DNA of 64,000 nt from Paragonimus westermani. Lineage: Eukaryota; Platyhelminthes; Trematoda; Plagiorchiida; Troglotrematidae. Positions 35,615 through 46,999 of the stretch are shown here, piece by piece. The notes under the pieces were generated by a model, which had not been told where the DNA came from, did not search any database, and saw only the letters and a program-made list of their open reading frames with translations. The translations under genes were made by a program, and so were the position numbers. Location: positions 279,001 through 343,000 of the forward strand of contig QNGE01000149.1 of assembly GCA_008508345.1 (NCBI GenBank), written 5' to 3'. The number at the start of each line of letters is the position of its first letter. Position 1 is the stretch's first letter.

Positions 35615-36251
35615 TAGCAGTTCTGCTAAATACTTCGGAATGCGCTTTGCAGCCTCAAAATGTAACGTGATTCCGCGGGATTGCTGTGACTACGTAAATT
35701 TGAGGTTAGATGATGCAGTCATGGAGGTTGTTGACTGGTTTGTATACCTGGGAATCTGCATCAGGAGCGGTGGAGGTGTAGGGAACGAAATAGAAGCGCG
35801 CATCTCTAAGGCTAGGGCGGTATTCGCTAATTTGAGACATCTCTGGTGACAGACGGGTATTTCTCTGAAGCTTAAAGGTGGTAAGACAACCGTGTAAGAC
35901 AACCGTGAAGGCCGTATTACTTTACGGTAGAGAGACCTGGCCGCTCAGGGTAGAAGACGTTAACCGTCTTCAAGTATTTGACCACCGATGTCTGCGTTCA
36001 GTCGCTCGTATCGGGTGGCACCAGCGTGTAAGTAACGGAGAGGTTAGAAAACGGGTGTTTAGTAGTGATTGCCAAGCGAGTTCTTTTATTCAATCCCTAC
36101 GTTTGTACAGGCTTAAATGGTTAGGTCACGTATTAAGGATGCCAACTAGTCGTCTTCCACACCGAGCACTGTTCGCTGACACTGCGACCGACTGGTGTAA
36201 GGTGCGAGGTGGACAGATAATGACCTGGCGTAGGGAAATGAAGTCGTTCAC
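35615..36251 (+). mobile_element. RTE-like fragment running into the assembly gap
   Basis: It begins near FGMRFAASKCNVIPRDCCDY and continues through VVDWFVYLGICIRSGGGVGN and ISKARAVFANLRHLW, then a stop and frameshift. [57 protein letters not shown] and ALFADTATDWCKVRGGQIM follow, up to [11 protein letters not shown] at the first N. It is the best preserved 3' RT part of this family in the window. Its own 3' UTR is hidden in or lost at the gap. It lies just upstream of the candidate carrier start, on the opposite strand. Confidence 0.85.
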
Positions 36252-36638
36252 NNNNNNNNNNNNNNNNNNNNNNNNNNNNNNNNNNNNNNNNNNNNNNNNN
36301 NNNNNNNNNNNNNNNNNNNNNNNNNNNNNNNNNNNNNNNNNNNNNNNNNNNNNNNNNNNNNNNNNNNNNNNNNNNNNNNNNNNNNNNNNNNNNNNNNNNN
36401 NNNNNNNNNNNNNNNNNNNNNNNNNNNNNNNNNNNNNNNNNNNNNNNNNNNNNNNNNNNNNNNNNNNNNNNNNNNNNNNNNNNNNNNNNNNNNNNNNNNN
36501 NNNNNNNNNNNNNNNNNNNNNNNNNNNNNNNNNNNNNNNNNNNNNNNNNNNNNNNNNNNNNNNNNNNNNNNNNNNNNNNNNNNNNNNNNNNNNNNNNNNN
36601 NNNNNNNNNNNNNNNNNNNNNNNNNNNNNNNNNNNNNN
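36252..36638. other. assembly gap (387 N)
   Basis: A run of N. ORFs that cross it are artefacts. Confidence 0.99.
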
Positions 36639-36698
36639 TGAGTTTGGTTGGTCGTAATTTTGACGACCGTGTAACAGCGCGAATGTTGCAGCACTATC

Positions 36699-37085
36699 AT
36701 GTCGTGCACGAGATTGAACAACCTCTGGCACTCTGTAACAACCGCTGATGGTAACCTGGGGATTTTATCCCATCTTGACCAACAGGTGGGTCTGGACGTC
36801 GGCATGCTAGATCGATTGAGGTCCATGGACAAAGACGGAATATCTATTGACAGTCTGCGACTGGAAGGTTTTGCAGTCCAGAGTATCGATCCAGGAAGAA
36901 TGGCGAAACTACATCTAGCCCAACTTGAGATATTGGTGGCGACTTATGAACGAATAGGACTATTATCTAAACATTTTTCACAGCCGCAAAGTCGTCTGAC
37001 CAAAAATGAAAGCATGCATACTGTCAGGCGTGATAAAGTTCAAATGTCTTCAGTGTCTTTAGGGGTCAAGGTAACAAAGGGGTGA
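36699..37085 (+). CDS. unassigned 128-codon ORF
   Basis: An ATG opens 128 uninterrupted codons. The peptide is soluble-looking and helix-prone: LGILSHLDQQVGLDVGMLDR, then MDKDGISIDSLRLEGFAVQS and AKLHLAQLEILVATYERIGL. I find no RT, integrase or transposase motif. The GLDxxxL...GI...L spacing loosely recalls small gamma-tubulin-complex proteins such as MOZART1, but I would not assign it. It could be one exon of a gene interrupted by the gap, since GTCAAG|GTAACA near 37,072 could serve as a donor. It is followed by an RTE-type 3' tail. Confidence 0.35.
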   Translation: MSCTRLNNLWHSVTTADGNLGILSHLDQQVGLDVGMLDRLRSMDKDGISIDSLRLEGFAVQSIDPGRMAKLHLAQLEILVATYERIGLLSKHFSQPQSRLTKNESMHTVRRDKVQMSSVSLGVKVTKG

Positions 37086-37195
37086 ATCAAATTTTGTTAC
37101 AACACTCGTTATCATAATCTTAAATCGGGAAATGTTCTCATACCGTCTAAATCATAAATTCAAATTGACCATCACCTACATTCGACCGGGACTGT

Positions 37196-37259
37196 GGCAG
37201 TTGAGCATCAGTGCGAACCACTGATGTATTGCTGTCTATGATGATAATGATGATGATGT
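37196..37259 (+). repeat. RTE-like 3' tail without body
   Basis: GTGCGAACCACTGATGTATT, then GCTGTCTATG, then GATGATAATGATGATGATG repeats: the family's conserved 3' terminus. The upstream body that copies at 5.4 and 19.2 kb carry is absent. Confidence 0.75.
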
Positions 37260-37452
37260 AAGCGGATGAACGGTGTTCAATATGAAAGAATCTAAATCCG
37301 CAAAATTCAACTGAGACCACAATCCAATGGTGTCAAACCAAGGATAGTAAAGGAGTCCCTTCGTGCTGTCTGGAACCACTAAGTTTGGCATCTACGGGTT
37401 CTTCTCGAGTAGTAGCAGAGCTGCTGGGACTGTAAGATGCCATCAACGTTTC

Positions 37453-37455
<3 letters not shown>

Positions 37456-37493
<38 letters not shown>
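37456..37493. repeat. (TA)n microsatellite
   Basis: About 19 TA units, immediately beyond the 3' end of the minus-strand RTE-like family B copy. It may be that copy's tail or its target. Confidence 0.95.
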
Positions 37494-37494
<1 letters not shown>

Positions 37495-37499
37495 CTCAA

Positions 37500-39533
37500 T
37501 GACCATATGGAGTGACAAACGAGCCACAATATGGAGGAAAAAGATAGTGCGCAAGGGGAAGAGGGAAGGAAATAAAGAAAAAGTTACAACGATGCACACA
37601 AAGACTCGCAACACGAGCGTCAGTGACTTTTGTTCCTCGTCATGTCAGACAGCGTCCTCAACAAAGTGTTCTTGTCCTTCAGGCAAGAAGTAAGAAGCTC
37701 CCTACTGAAGCGAGCTTCAGAGTGAACGCCTTCATTTCTAAAACCCAAGTCATGCGTTGACCACCAGACTGTCCTTTCCAATAAAACACACCATCCGCAA
37801 ACAAGGCACGATGTGACAGGCACTTAGTCGGCATTAATAAAATGTGGTCAAGCCTGAGATGAGATCAGCACGCTCAGGGGTCGATAGAGTCAATCTGTTC
37901 CGAAGACATATCGGCAAACTTGGTCGGTGCTGACACGGTGTTCCCATCAAATACAGATAATGATTCGGAAATACTGATTTTCAAAAACGGACACTATGAA
38001 CATCCTCCAGGCGAGTGGACCGAAAATCGGAGCTGTACAACAGGACTGCTGTCATTGGTATTGTACACTGCGTCATCCACAGAAAGAGAGACCATTCCGA
38101 AATCACAGATGGTGTAAGCTTCCAGACGCCCCCGAGCCTCTGCTGTGCGATTTGTACCCTCATCAAACATTCCACTAGCGCTGATACAGCTCACAAGAGA
38201 CGGAGAATTCTTGACTACTTCCAACTGTTCACCAACGAGGGTGAGAGCGGGCGCAGGGCTCTTCCAGTCTTCGAACATCACCTTGAACTTAGTATGTGCA
38301 GACCACACCAAACTGACATACTAAAGCCCCTAATCTGTCTAAGATGTTCTGGGACCCCGGTAAGCTCTCTTGGATTAGGGCGATGTAGTCTACACATTCC
38401 ATGTCTAGAAGTCGAGTGCCTGGGAACAAATCCACACCAACACCTTCGCAGTCTGTCAGGGCACACTCTGTGATCTCGTCTACTGCGAAGTTGAATAGGA
38501 AGTGTGTTGGACAACCATGTTGCACCCATATTAAGATGCTAAAAGTCGACGATACATCACCATAAGTCCCAACCCTGTCCGAGATCGGGCAGTAAATTGA
38601 TTCCAGGATGCTCACAAGCTTCTAGGACACACCGTTCCTCGACAAACAGTACCAGAGTGTACCTTTGTGATCCGAATCAAAGGTCCCTCTGAAATCCAAG
38701 AACACAACAGTTGTTAGCCTTTTATATGAATGGCGGAGTTCAAACATCTGGCGAAGTGTTAAGATATGATCAATGCAGCCATGACCACAGTGAAACAGAG
38801 ATGGCGCCACACGGATATGTTCTTCATGCTTTTTGCTTGGTCTGCGAAGCACAGTGGCTGCGACTAACATTGACGCAACAGGAATCAGGCTAATCCCTCC
38901 GTGTTTTGCATACGAAGCGTGTGAGGCCTTTTGAAAATGGGGACGATGTCGGCCAAACCCCAGCCACTTGAAACAACTTCACTGATCCAGGGTTTCTGGA
39001 GCAAAGCCGTCCCCTCCTTAAAAAAATCTGGACTTCTATCTACAAAAACGGCAGGACGGAGTTCGTCTAGGCCGGGTGCCTTGTGATGTTTCAAAAACCT
39101 GATCTCAATAGAGATCCCTGGTTCCAAGAGCAGACAAACGTCAACAGACCAGTGAGCACAGACAATCCGAAGGTGTAGTCAATAACACGGGTCAGTCAGT
39201 TGAAATGCTGTTGAGAATGCACAGCTCGGCAACCTAAACGTCGTTTCAGGCTATGAACAGACTTATCCCTGGCTTCACAGATTACCTGATTCATATCTTG
39301 CTTGAATGGGATGGAAGAGGTTTTGGGAATTCCTGATAGTAGCGACTTGTTCAATCTCAATAGCGCGTTGTGCCCACCATGCCCAGCGACCCTGTCGTAG
39401 TTGTTTTCGGAGCTCCACACCAGTAGCTTTGCGTGCCGAGTTATACTCACCGCCAGATGGGGCAATCCAGTGAGCGTCAAGAAGTTCCAATGATCGCATA
39501 CAGACTCCGCGGTTGACAGCTGAACCAGCAGTA
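37500..39533 (-). mobile_element. RTE-like family B, degenerate copy
   Basis: From right to left on the minus strand: SLELLDAHWIAPSGGEYNSA (39.5 kb), EPGISIEIRFLKHHKAPGLD and SGWGLADIVPIFKR (39.1-38.9 kb; RT fingers), VVFLDFRGTFDSDHKGTLW (38.7 kb; motif A). HFLFNFAVDEITECALTDCE (38.5 kb) and MECVDYIALI (YADD position, catalytic Asp lost) follow, then LDRLGALVCQFGVVCT and KVMFEDWKSPAPALTLVGEQ. A decayed PHRALFADA-like end and 3' UTR lie at 37.5-37.9 kb. It is distinct in sequence from the plus-strand RTE-like family. Multiple stops and frameshifts. Confidence 0.78.
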
Positions 39534-39590
39534 GCATCATCATCATCATCATGGACAGCAATACATCAGTGGTTCACACCAATGCTTAAC
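39534..39590 (-). repeat. RTE-like 3' tail with (ATG)n, minus strand
   Basis: The plus strand reads (CAT)n, then GGACAGCAATACATCAGTGG, then TTCACACCAATGCTTAACTG: the reverse complement of the 37.2-kb tail. It adjoins the 5' end of the family B fragment. Confidence 0.75.
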
Positions 39591-40031
39591 TGCCACAGTG
39601 TTCATGGTTGTGTGTGGGCTGAGATACTGCCAGGACGCCCAGACCTAGACAGGAGAACGATTACGGTTCTCAACCAAAGCCTTTGGCTCAAAAGCCTGTA
39701 CCGCAAGGTAGCAGGTGGGTGGCGATGTACCAGAAATGGTACGTTTTTCAGGAAGAGATGCAACCATCTTCTAACCCCCAACCTGGAGGACCAGGAGACT
39801 GTGGTTTGTCAGACCTCTACCTGTTGGCCTGCCTGGTATGAGTAACTCTGTCCAGTTTAGCCCAAAAGGTCATCGAGATGCGCAAACCGTCACACCACGT
39901 CAAGGTCCAGTGTCACCGTGACGGAGTAGCATCGCACGAGGCGGATCGCACTTACGCTTCACACGCCATACTTGTGTTCAGTAAGTTTCAATGTTATCTG
40001 GTAGGTGGGGACGTCTGTGTTCTTCCTAGCT
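39591..40031. repeat. short dispersed-repeat unit between two tails
   Basis: This 440-bp stretch lies between two copies of the same minus-strand 3' tail, so it is probably the body of a short non-autonomous insertion. It includes CCCCAACCTGGAGGACCAGG and TACCTGTTGGCCTGCCTGG. Short ORFs in it show no motif. Confidence 0.45.
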
Positions 40032-40090
40032 TCATCATCATCATCATCATAGACAGCAATACATCAGTGGTTAACACTAATGCTTAACTG
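40032..40090 (-). repeat. second RTE-like 3' tail with (ATG)n
   Basis: (CAT)n, then AGACAGCAATACATCAGTGG, then TTAACACTAATGCTTAACTG. It differs from the 39.5-kb copy by only a few bases over about 55 bp, after which the sequences diverge. Confidence 0.75.
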
Positions 40091-43000
40091 CTTAGATGTG
40101 GTAATTTGTGGTTGACGACGAAGTGGCTTCCCACCAAAGCGTAGCACATGACGGCGCATGACCGGAATCCACACGTGCTTCAGGTTGATTTGCAATCTTG
40201 ATTGCTGAGGGTCATGTGGTCACTCTGTATCAACGACTGAGTCGATAGTGGAGATCGTTACGTGACGCTGTGACGTCTAGAACGTCCAAAATTAGTACTT
40301 GTGGGAAACAGGCAGTCAACAACACAGAGCTGCAACAAACGTTCACCATTGTCTGTTCGAAGAGTACCGTAAGAGTGTGTGTCACGCTTGTCGGCGACCA
40401 TTCTGTCTACTTGAGTGTTCAAGTCTTCAGTCAGTATTGCAATGTCTGTGCGCCGCGAGATGTACGGAGGGTTAGTGAGCTAGTGATAAAAACTGTTTGA
40501 TTGTGTCCGAACTAGAATTTGTGGGGGCATATGCTGACGCTGTTTGTGATAGGTGCCACTCGATGCTCTAACCATACCTTTGAACCTGCCCGTGCAAGGA
40601 GACTTGGTATCGGGTATACAGTCACGAAGCGCCTTCTATGCGTATACGATTACAGCAATTCTAACACCGGTTTTGCCATTGGCTTGAGCTGTAGAGTCTC
40701 CAGACGGTACACGCGCAGGGTAAAGCAGCGGACAGAGATTGAAGTTATAGCACTGAGGTTGAATCCTGAAGCCGCGTTTCAGCAAAACAACAGATGGCCA
40801 GGGTCTCTAATATACGTGCAATAACTAATTGTCGACCTACTTGCGTGAGTGGTTGAGTATTACAGGTCGCAATTTTCACGGATGTTCGGAGGGCGAGTGG
40901 GGGGTTATATTAATGAGGCAAAGAAACCTTGGTGTTCGACACTATCACCCTGGTTGACTTCCGTCGAGGGCAAAAAGTGAAGCGTGTATCTAGTGTGTCT
41001 GAAAACGGGTTGAGGAGGTGTCGCCAAGTGAAGAGTTATCAAGCAAAAGAGGGGGGAAATGAGATTGATTGTTGTGGTGTAGTAAAATGTGACAAGGAAG
41101 CAAAGCGGGCCATAGACGATTCGGTTAGAGTTGCGATAAGAAAACAAGGCAAAATTCACAAATTAATAAACGTTTACACCCAGAGATGTGAGGGCAGAAT
41201 ACCACCTCGGTTGCTCGAACAGAAGAGGGGAGCTGTCTTGTACTGAGTCGACTCGAAGTTCGTATAGTAATGATATTCACGATTGATGAGACTCAACACA
41301 AGCGTGGCTCGGATCCAGTTTTTTTTAAACAAGTTAGATGGAAAGTGTACCTGAATGTGAAATCTGCAGCCAAACGTCTAACTGGTCATTATTTTCGTCA
41401 ACGAGAAAGTAGTTACAATTATTCAGCTGTGAAGTCTGTTGTCGCTCGAGGGTTCGCGCTTAAATCACCTGTAGCAAGACTACTGAAAAGTAGACCGGCA
41501 CTGTACGCAGTCAGCTCTCAGCTTTCCGTTCGCAAGCACCACTTGCAGGGTAGATATATATGGTAGCTAAAGAACTTACAGGATGAGGCAAACCAATTAT
41601 TAAATTGGATGTCTCAACTGGTCATAGGGGGACAAGGCTCCATGCGATGAATCAAACTTATACAAGTCCATCTGAGCTGTATGACTGCCTAGCCTGATAA
41701 AGATGCCAACTGTTGTACGTTTGAGTCTAGATGTGAGGTCTGCAGCTAACTGGATATATCAAATCATGAAATACACAAATCAGCACTCTGGAATTCAGAT
41801 ACAGCAATCCCGCGGGATTCCTAGATATCGACAATGTCTGACCAGTGAACAGTACACTAACCGAAAGTAATCAACGAGACATCTGATAGCACAAGGCGTC
41901 GGGATTTGAAAGTTTAAGCAATTGTTGGTGACATGAGTGACGTCTCGTGCAGGTCGCAAAAGGCCTTCAAATAGTTATTCGAGAATTATGTGCAGAGGGA
42001 TCCGTAGACAACGTCTTCAGGTGAACACGGCACTTTTCACAAAAATGGCGGGATATTAGATAACTGGGATTTCGACGGCATTGGATATGCACGTTATTAG
42101 TAAGAAGTACATTGGACTGTGAATGAGGATAATTGCTTCCTGGCACGATGTAATGACCGTATTTACAATGAAATGAGCAGAGCATGAGGTATGGTGTATG
42201 CGGTATCACGCACGAGCAGTCCGGTCGTTGGAATATGGAGCAGTATTGATGCACACGCACACGCACAAATGAATATGTATGACAGCAACCATTCCTAATG
42301 TACGCATGTATACACAAATCTCTAAGCAGATACTATACGCATCATGCCTCCATGTACACCACGTGCGATCGGGTAATGAGCGATGTTCGAAAATTTCCCC
42401 TTAAGCTTCGTGAACAGCATAGAATTTCAAAGTCAAGCATCACTTCGATGTCATTACCCGTCTTACTGTAGCTCAGGCGTAAATTTACCAGAAATGAAAT
42501 GACAGTTCCATGACAGAAACTGTTATCGGGAAAATGGCACTTGCACCCTCAGCAGTCGCAGACGGAAAAAAACGCCCGACCTGCCTGCAAGACTGTGCTC
42601 TGAAAAGTCTTGTTCATCAGGGTAGAGTCCATAAGCACCACTATATTTATCAGCAGGCTCATCAGCAAAAGCTTTCACTCTGTTAACTAAATACCAGTCA
42701 AAGCCAACCAAAAGATCAATACGATTCCGGTCAGAATCAGCACGCAATAAGAAATTCGACAAAATCAAACGTAAGAGTTGCGGTCTAGAACTTGCACCTT
42801 CTCTCGATGCCCTACAAACCAGCACACGTTTGTCACTCTGGTAAAACAGTAAGAAGGATTATCATCTTCACACAGCTCTTCCATAACATATACGGTACAA
42901 GTTAAGTAGACGTTGTCTGGAGTTCTTCCAGCCTCTGCGTCCTTCTTAGGACACAGGGATAGAACTTTTTTTCCAATGCATACAATGCAACACTATGTAG

Positions 43001-45099
43001 GTTAAGTAAAGAGTTATTAAACTGCCATAATCGTTAGATGGCTATTTTATGTTCAGATTTTCCAATGACTCCACGCGTTCTGTGTCCGGAATCTACGACC
43101 AAGTGACTACAGGAAATGACCCTCAAAGTTCGTTCGGCGTGCACAAAAAGTCTGATGGCTCCTGGCACCAAAATGTCGAAGGGCCGTCTGACCAGTATAA
43201 GTACATCAAGTGCTTCGAACGCAGCTTATTGCACATGGTCCTGAGTGGACCTTAGGGAGCTGGCTTACATCACATAATCCATAATAGGATTTTCCTGGGC
43301 GTCCGGTGCGTTTACCCAAGGATCATGCGTATCGTTCGGGGCGGTTGCTGTCTTCAACATTCCGCGAAATTTTTTTTGGGAACAAGAAACGTAGGCAGGA
43401 TTACTGAGAAAGCGTTACAGTTTCGTAAAATTTACATACTCATAAGAATGCACCGTGGTATAATCCATAATTTGGGCAATCTAAAAGAAAAATAAGATTG
43501 TTGTAGGTCGTAAACACTCAGTTAATACCCGTCATAGTGTATCTGAACTCGTATACCTTATGTAATTTACTAAGCCCATGCTCCAATCATGTAGCCATAG
43601 CCAACAACCTTGTGTACTGAGCAACGCTGTGATAATAAATTTAGACCGCACCAACCAGTGAAAGGAATAAAAAAATTAAAATCCCGACCTCTTTTATTTA
43701 ACAGATCAGAATATGCGTACAACGGAAAACACCTAGTGCGGAAATCAGGACACAAAACAACTCCCTCACCATGCTGCGCAGGGCCCCCTGGACGAACTCT
43801 CAAGGCCAACGTTCAACCTAGAAAGTTTAACGGGCAACCAAAACCAGAGAGCGCGCACGGATTGAATTTGAGTTGTTTAATGAAGCGTGCTGCTGTGTTG
43901 TCGGTGCCGTTTTGGTTTGCTTTTGTGTAAGTCGTGTGCATGGCTCAACGAGCCTTTGGCTGATGCTAATTCGTATTGTTTCTCTTCTCAGGACTGATGT
44001 TCGAACCGGTACTTCGGAAGAACGCTGTTCCCCGGTGCCTCCACATTGCTCCAGTTTCGGGCCACAAGTGTTACGGATAGTCCGAGTGGGAGCGGCTGGT
44101 TTGTATGTTACAAAAGTTTAATGGGTTTGTTGCAGATCCAGAGAGTTGTTGATTTTTAGATGCCCCGCTTGTCAATCACACGGAAGAGTGCCTAGGTTCA
44201 TATGCCGGTTTCCGGGCACACTGCATTCGTAACATTAATTAAATAACAGCTGGTGTACAAGTTAGGATTTTTCTTCAGCGATTCTTACAAACTACCTGGG
44301 TCCCGTCAGTTTGTCCGTTTCGGTGTTCGGCGGTTTTCTGTTGACTTGGAAGACAGTTATTGGACACAGGGTGTAGGGCGCTTTCGGAGGTTGCAGAAAG
44401 TACTAAGAACACAGCAAAATAATAGCCTACCAGAACCGTGTGAACTGCTAATGTTACATTTTTCTAAGTAGGTAGAAATCTAGAAGCCTTTTAATACGGT
44501 CCTTTGAAGAGCATCTAACAACCTACAGTGGGAGGTCATTCCAGTGGCTGATAACTCCACCAGAGAGAAGAACTGTTGCCTTTGGGAGGTTCGGGGTCGC
44601 TACTTATACCCAACCAGCATGATCGTCCTATGAATGCCCCATGAGCTTCCCGTAAGTGTCCCATTAGCGTCCTAACTGAACATTTTTAGGTCACTCACAG
44701 AACGGTCGTGAAAACTTTTGGCGTAACACATTGTATACTGCTTTTTCTGATACCGCACGTCATTAAACGATTACACTTGCGACAGGTAACTCTGCGTTCC
44801 CCCAATACCGCTACCCTCCAGCTTCTGATACCAACAAAAATACGGCAATGACTGTGAAAATACTTTGATAGGACAAAATATACAACCGTAATCGCACGAT
44901 CGGGAGGAAGTCGATGTCCCCGTTCATTGGGCCGATGTGGCGGTGTGGTTTGATCTTAGGCAACCCGGCATATCTTTTTTTGCTTTCCGGATCCACCTTT
45001 GTAGTTTCTCTTCGACAGCATTGTGTGACGATCTGGGAAAATTCTGACACAGAATAGCACCTTATTCATTGTAGCTGTTTGTATATAGACTAGCTTACC
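40091..45099. other. intergenic, mostly unassigned
   Basis: Apart from a degraded arm of the foldback repeat at about 41,335-41,400 (TGGAAAGTGTACCTGAATGT) I see no supported gene. ORFs at 40,929-41,246, 42,523-42,825 and 43,570-43,930 lack recognisable motifs. Confidence 0.5.
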
Positions 45100-45364
45100 G
45101 ACAATCATCTGCGACAGCGGTGCGGGAGCAAACGAAAACTTGTTATGGACCCTTGTCCAGTTGATGTTTTTCACCAGCTCGTCGGTTATCAGTGTACTCA
45201 CCATACTGCGTGCACAACTTCCCATCATTCTTACGCCGGTTCTGTTCGCGCAACCAGTCTAAGTATGCATTAGGCAGGTACAACCCACGGCCCTTCAATC
45301 GTTTGTTCAGAATTTGCACATCCTGAACACTGTTCACTGGAAGTGTAATTGAAAAGTTGTCCAA
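45100..45364 (-). pseudogene. DUF4806-like fragment
   Basis: On the minus strand an ATG at 45,364 opens FSITLPVNSVQDVQILNKRL and LDWLREQNRRKNDGKL, ending QYGEYTDN. In another frame LITDELVKNINWTRVHNKFS and FAPAPLSQMIVGKL continue the same theme. The order (LP.x.S..D...LN..L, then a polar linker, then a conserved NW...KF.F block) resembles the DUF4806 domain often linked to transposon-derived genes. The frame change falls at TATG|GTGAGT, so it is either a frameshifted relic or an odd splice site. Similarity is from memory of the domain's pattern. Confidence 0.4.
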
Positions 45365-46299
45365 TACCTTGGGGGACCTTCAGCAAGCGTAAACCATGGG
45401 GCATTTAGTTCGAACCTCAGAGAAAGTTACTCCTCTCGCATGAGCACGTTTAAATGAACATCCTTCTGAAAGTCATCTGTTATCGCTTAATTAACTCCCA
45501 AAAGACTTGTCATGCAATGAGTTCATCTTTCTTTCGTGCTCACGGGAAGTGCAAGGATGACACCCATATTCGATTTCACAGGGCTCTTCACTAAGGAGCT
45601 ACAAGGCTCAGTAAAAATTAAGAAATATACTGTCTACCTAGAGGCAACAGATCTGATTGAAAAGAAAGCAACCCCTGTCAGCGGACCTGTGATGACGGTT
45701 GCAGTGACCATGTATTGCACTGGTGGAGGAAAGTGGTGAATAATCCACGTCCACACTGTACGCCTTTCTTTTGGGTACACTGAATTCATCTGTTGTGAAA
45801 TGTGGCCTAAAAATTCGTTCACTGGACATGGCGACAAGAAAACTTATGGCGCGCTTTTCGTTGTCTTCCGTGTGAAATGTGGCGTTAGACGATGACAACT
45901 CGGACAGTTCCTAGAGGAGGTTTTCTCGACGCAAAGCAGTTGTAAGGTCGTCCAGGAGGAAACGAATGCGTAGGAGTAAATTTTGTCCGTGCTCCTTGGA
46001 ACTCTAACCAAATATTCCATTGAGAATGGTGGTGCCAACGGACGTTCCGATAGCAAACGCCTTATGTGCTTCGACCCAAGTCGTAGCTAACACTCCCTCC
46101 TCGAACTCAATAGCATGGTACATCTGAAACTAACGGTCCTGGTAATTGTGATGCATTCAATGTAGGCAAAGAGTGATCAGTGAGTCAATGCTTTACTGTG
46201 TGCAAAATGGAGCAAACAATTAAGTGATCATGCAATTTGAAACGTAGACGTTTGCAATGAATGTCCGCAGCAGTTTTCCAAAAGGTGGTGGAAGAGAGA
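45365..46299. other. no recognisable gene
   Basis: Short ORFs only. The last bases before the LTR are purine-rich (GGTGGTGGAAGAGAGA), like a polypurine tract. Confidence 0.5.
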
Positions 46300-46838
46300 T
46301 GTGGTGAAAACCTCGATTAACCGATTATCCAAATCCCGACACAACAGAAGATCTGACAGACGGCCAATCCAAATATCGCGTTGAAGACACAACATCAGGA
46401 TTGGACAAACGGTCTCAGTGTTGTGCCTTCCGTTACTCGACAATTCATTTGTTCCGTATTCCACCAATTAACATACCGTTCATGATTTCGCATGTGCTAA
46501 TGAAATCAGCCAATGACAGGCTGTGATTGCTTTGATACTGTTGTATATCCATAAATTCGGCGGCTCAATTCATGAATAACAATTGCTTACTGCTACCAGT
46601 ACCAGGTCTTCTCCATATTACTTACGTGGGAGGTTTCAATTCACGTACGATTCCTAGGGCTATTCGGAGTCCCTAATTCTGAGTATCGCAATAGACTACA
46701 GCATTCGAATATGTTCAAATCAACGAAGGGAATACACCTCTATAGATTTCGTCCGCTTTGGGTTTGTCCTATGGACGATGAATACCGCTCACTTTTGCAC
46801 AGTTTTTGGGTGGTTTATCTGAGTAAAATGTAATTCCA
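46300..46838 (+). repeat. LTR, upstream copy of element A
   Basis: A 539-bp repeat with TG...CA ends, matching 50,221-50,759 without indels. The only differences I see are three substitutions in the first 24 bp. The base after it is an N, followed by AGCAC as after the downstream copy. No matching target-site duplication is visible (AGAGA before, AGCAC after the pair). Confidence 0.9.
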
Positions 46839-46839
46839 N
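46839..46839. other. single ambiguous base at an LTR edge
   Basis: One N sits exactly at the end of the upstream LTR, where the sequence jumps into the middle of Gag. No primer-binding site is present. It probably marks an assembly join. Confidence 0.8.
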
Positions 46840-46999
46840 AGCACGTGCTTCCAGTCAATTCCCAGGCCACAGAACAGGCGAAGTTTAATTCATCAGTGCG
46901 TTCAAAAGGCACGAGCTTCCGCGTATTCATTCTACAATTTCAAAAAAAGCTGCTCGTTGCAACTCTGGTGACAAGCTGGAGGAGCATCTACGTGATCGA

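Noticed and set aside
36126..36832. Long ORFs across 36.1-36.8 kb on both strands
   Set aside because: They cross the 387-N gap, so their length is an artefact.
42523..42825. 100-codon minus-strand ORF with IDLLVGFDWYLVNRV
   Set aside because: It vaguely recalls a retroelement protease region, but no neighbouring domain supports it.
43570..43930. Overlapping ORFs on both strands (for example GGPAQHGEGVVLC on the minus strand)
   Set aside because: I could not decide on a strand or family. It may be a repeat fragment, but I have no evidence beyond open frames.
46228..46467. Minus-strand ORF in the LTR of element A
   Set aside because: LTRs do not encode this. The matching sequence recurs in the other LTR copy, and no motif is present.
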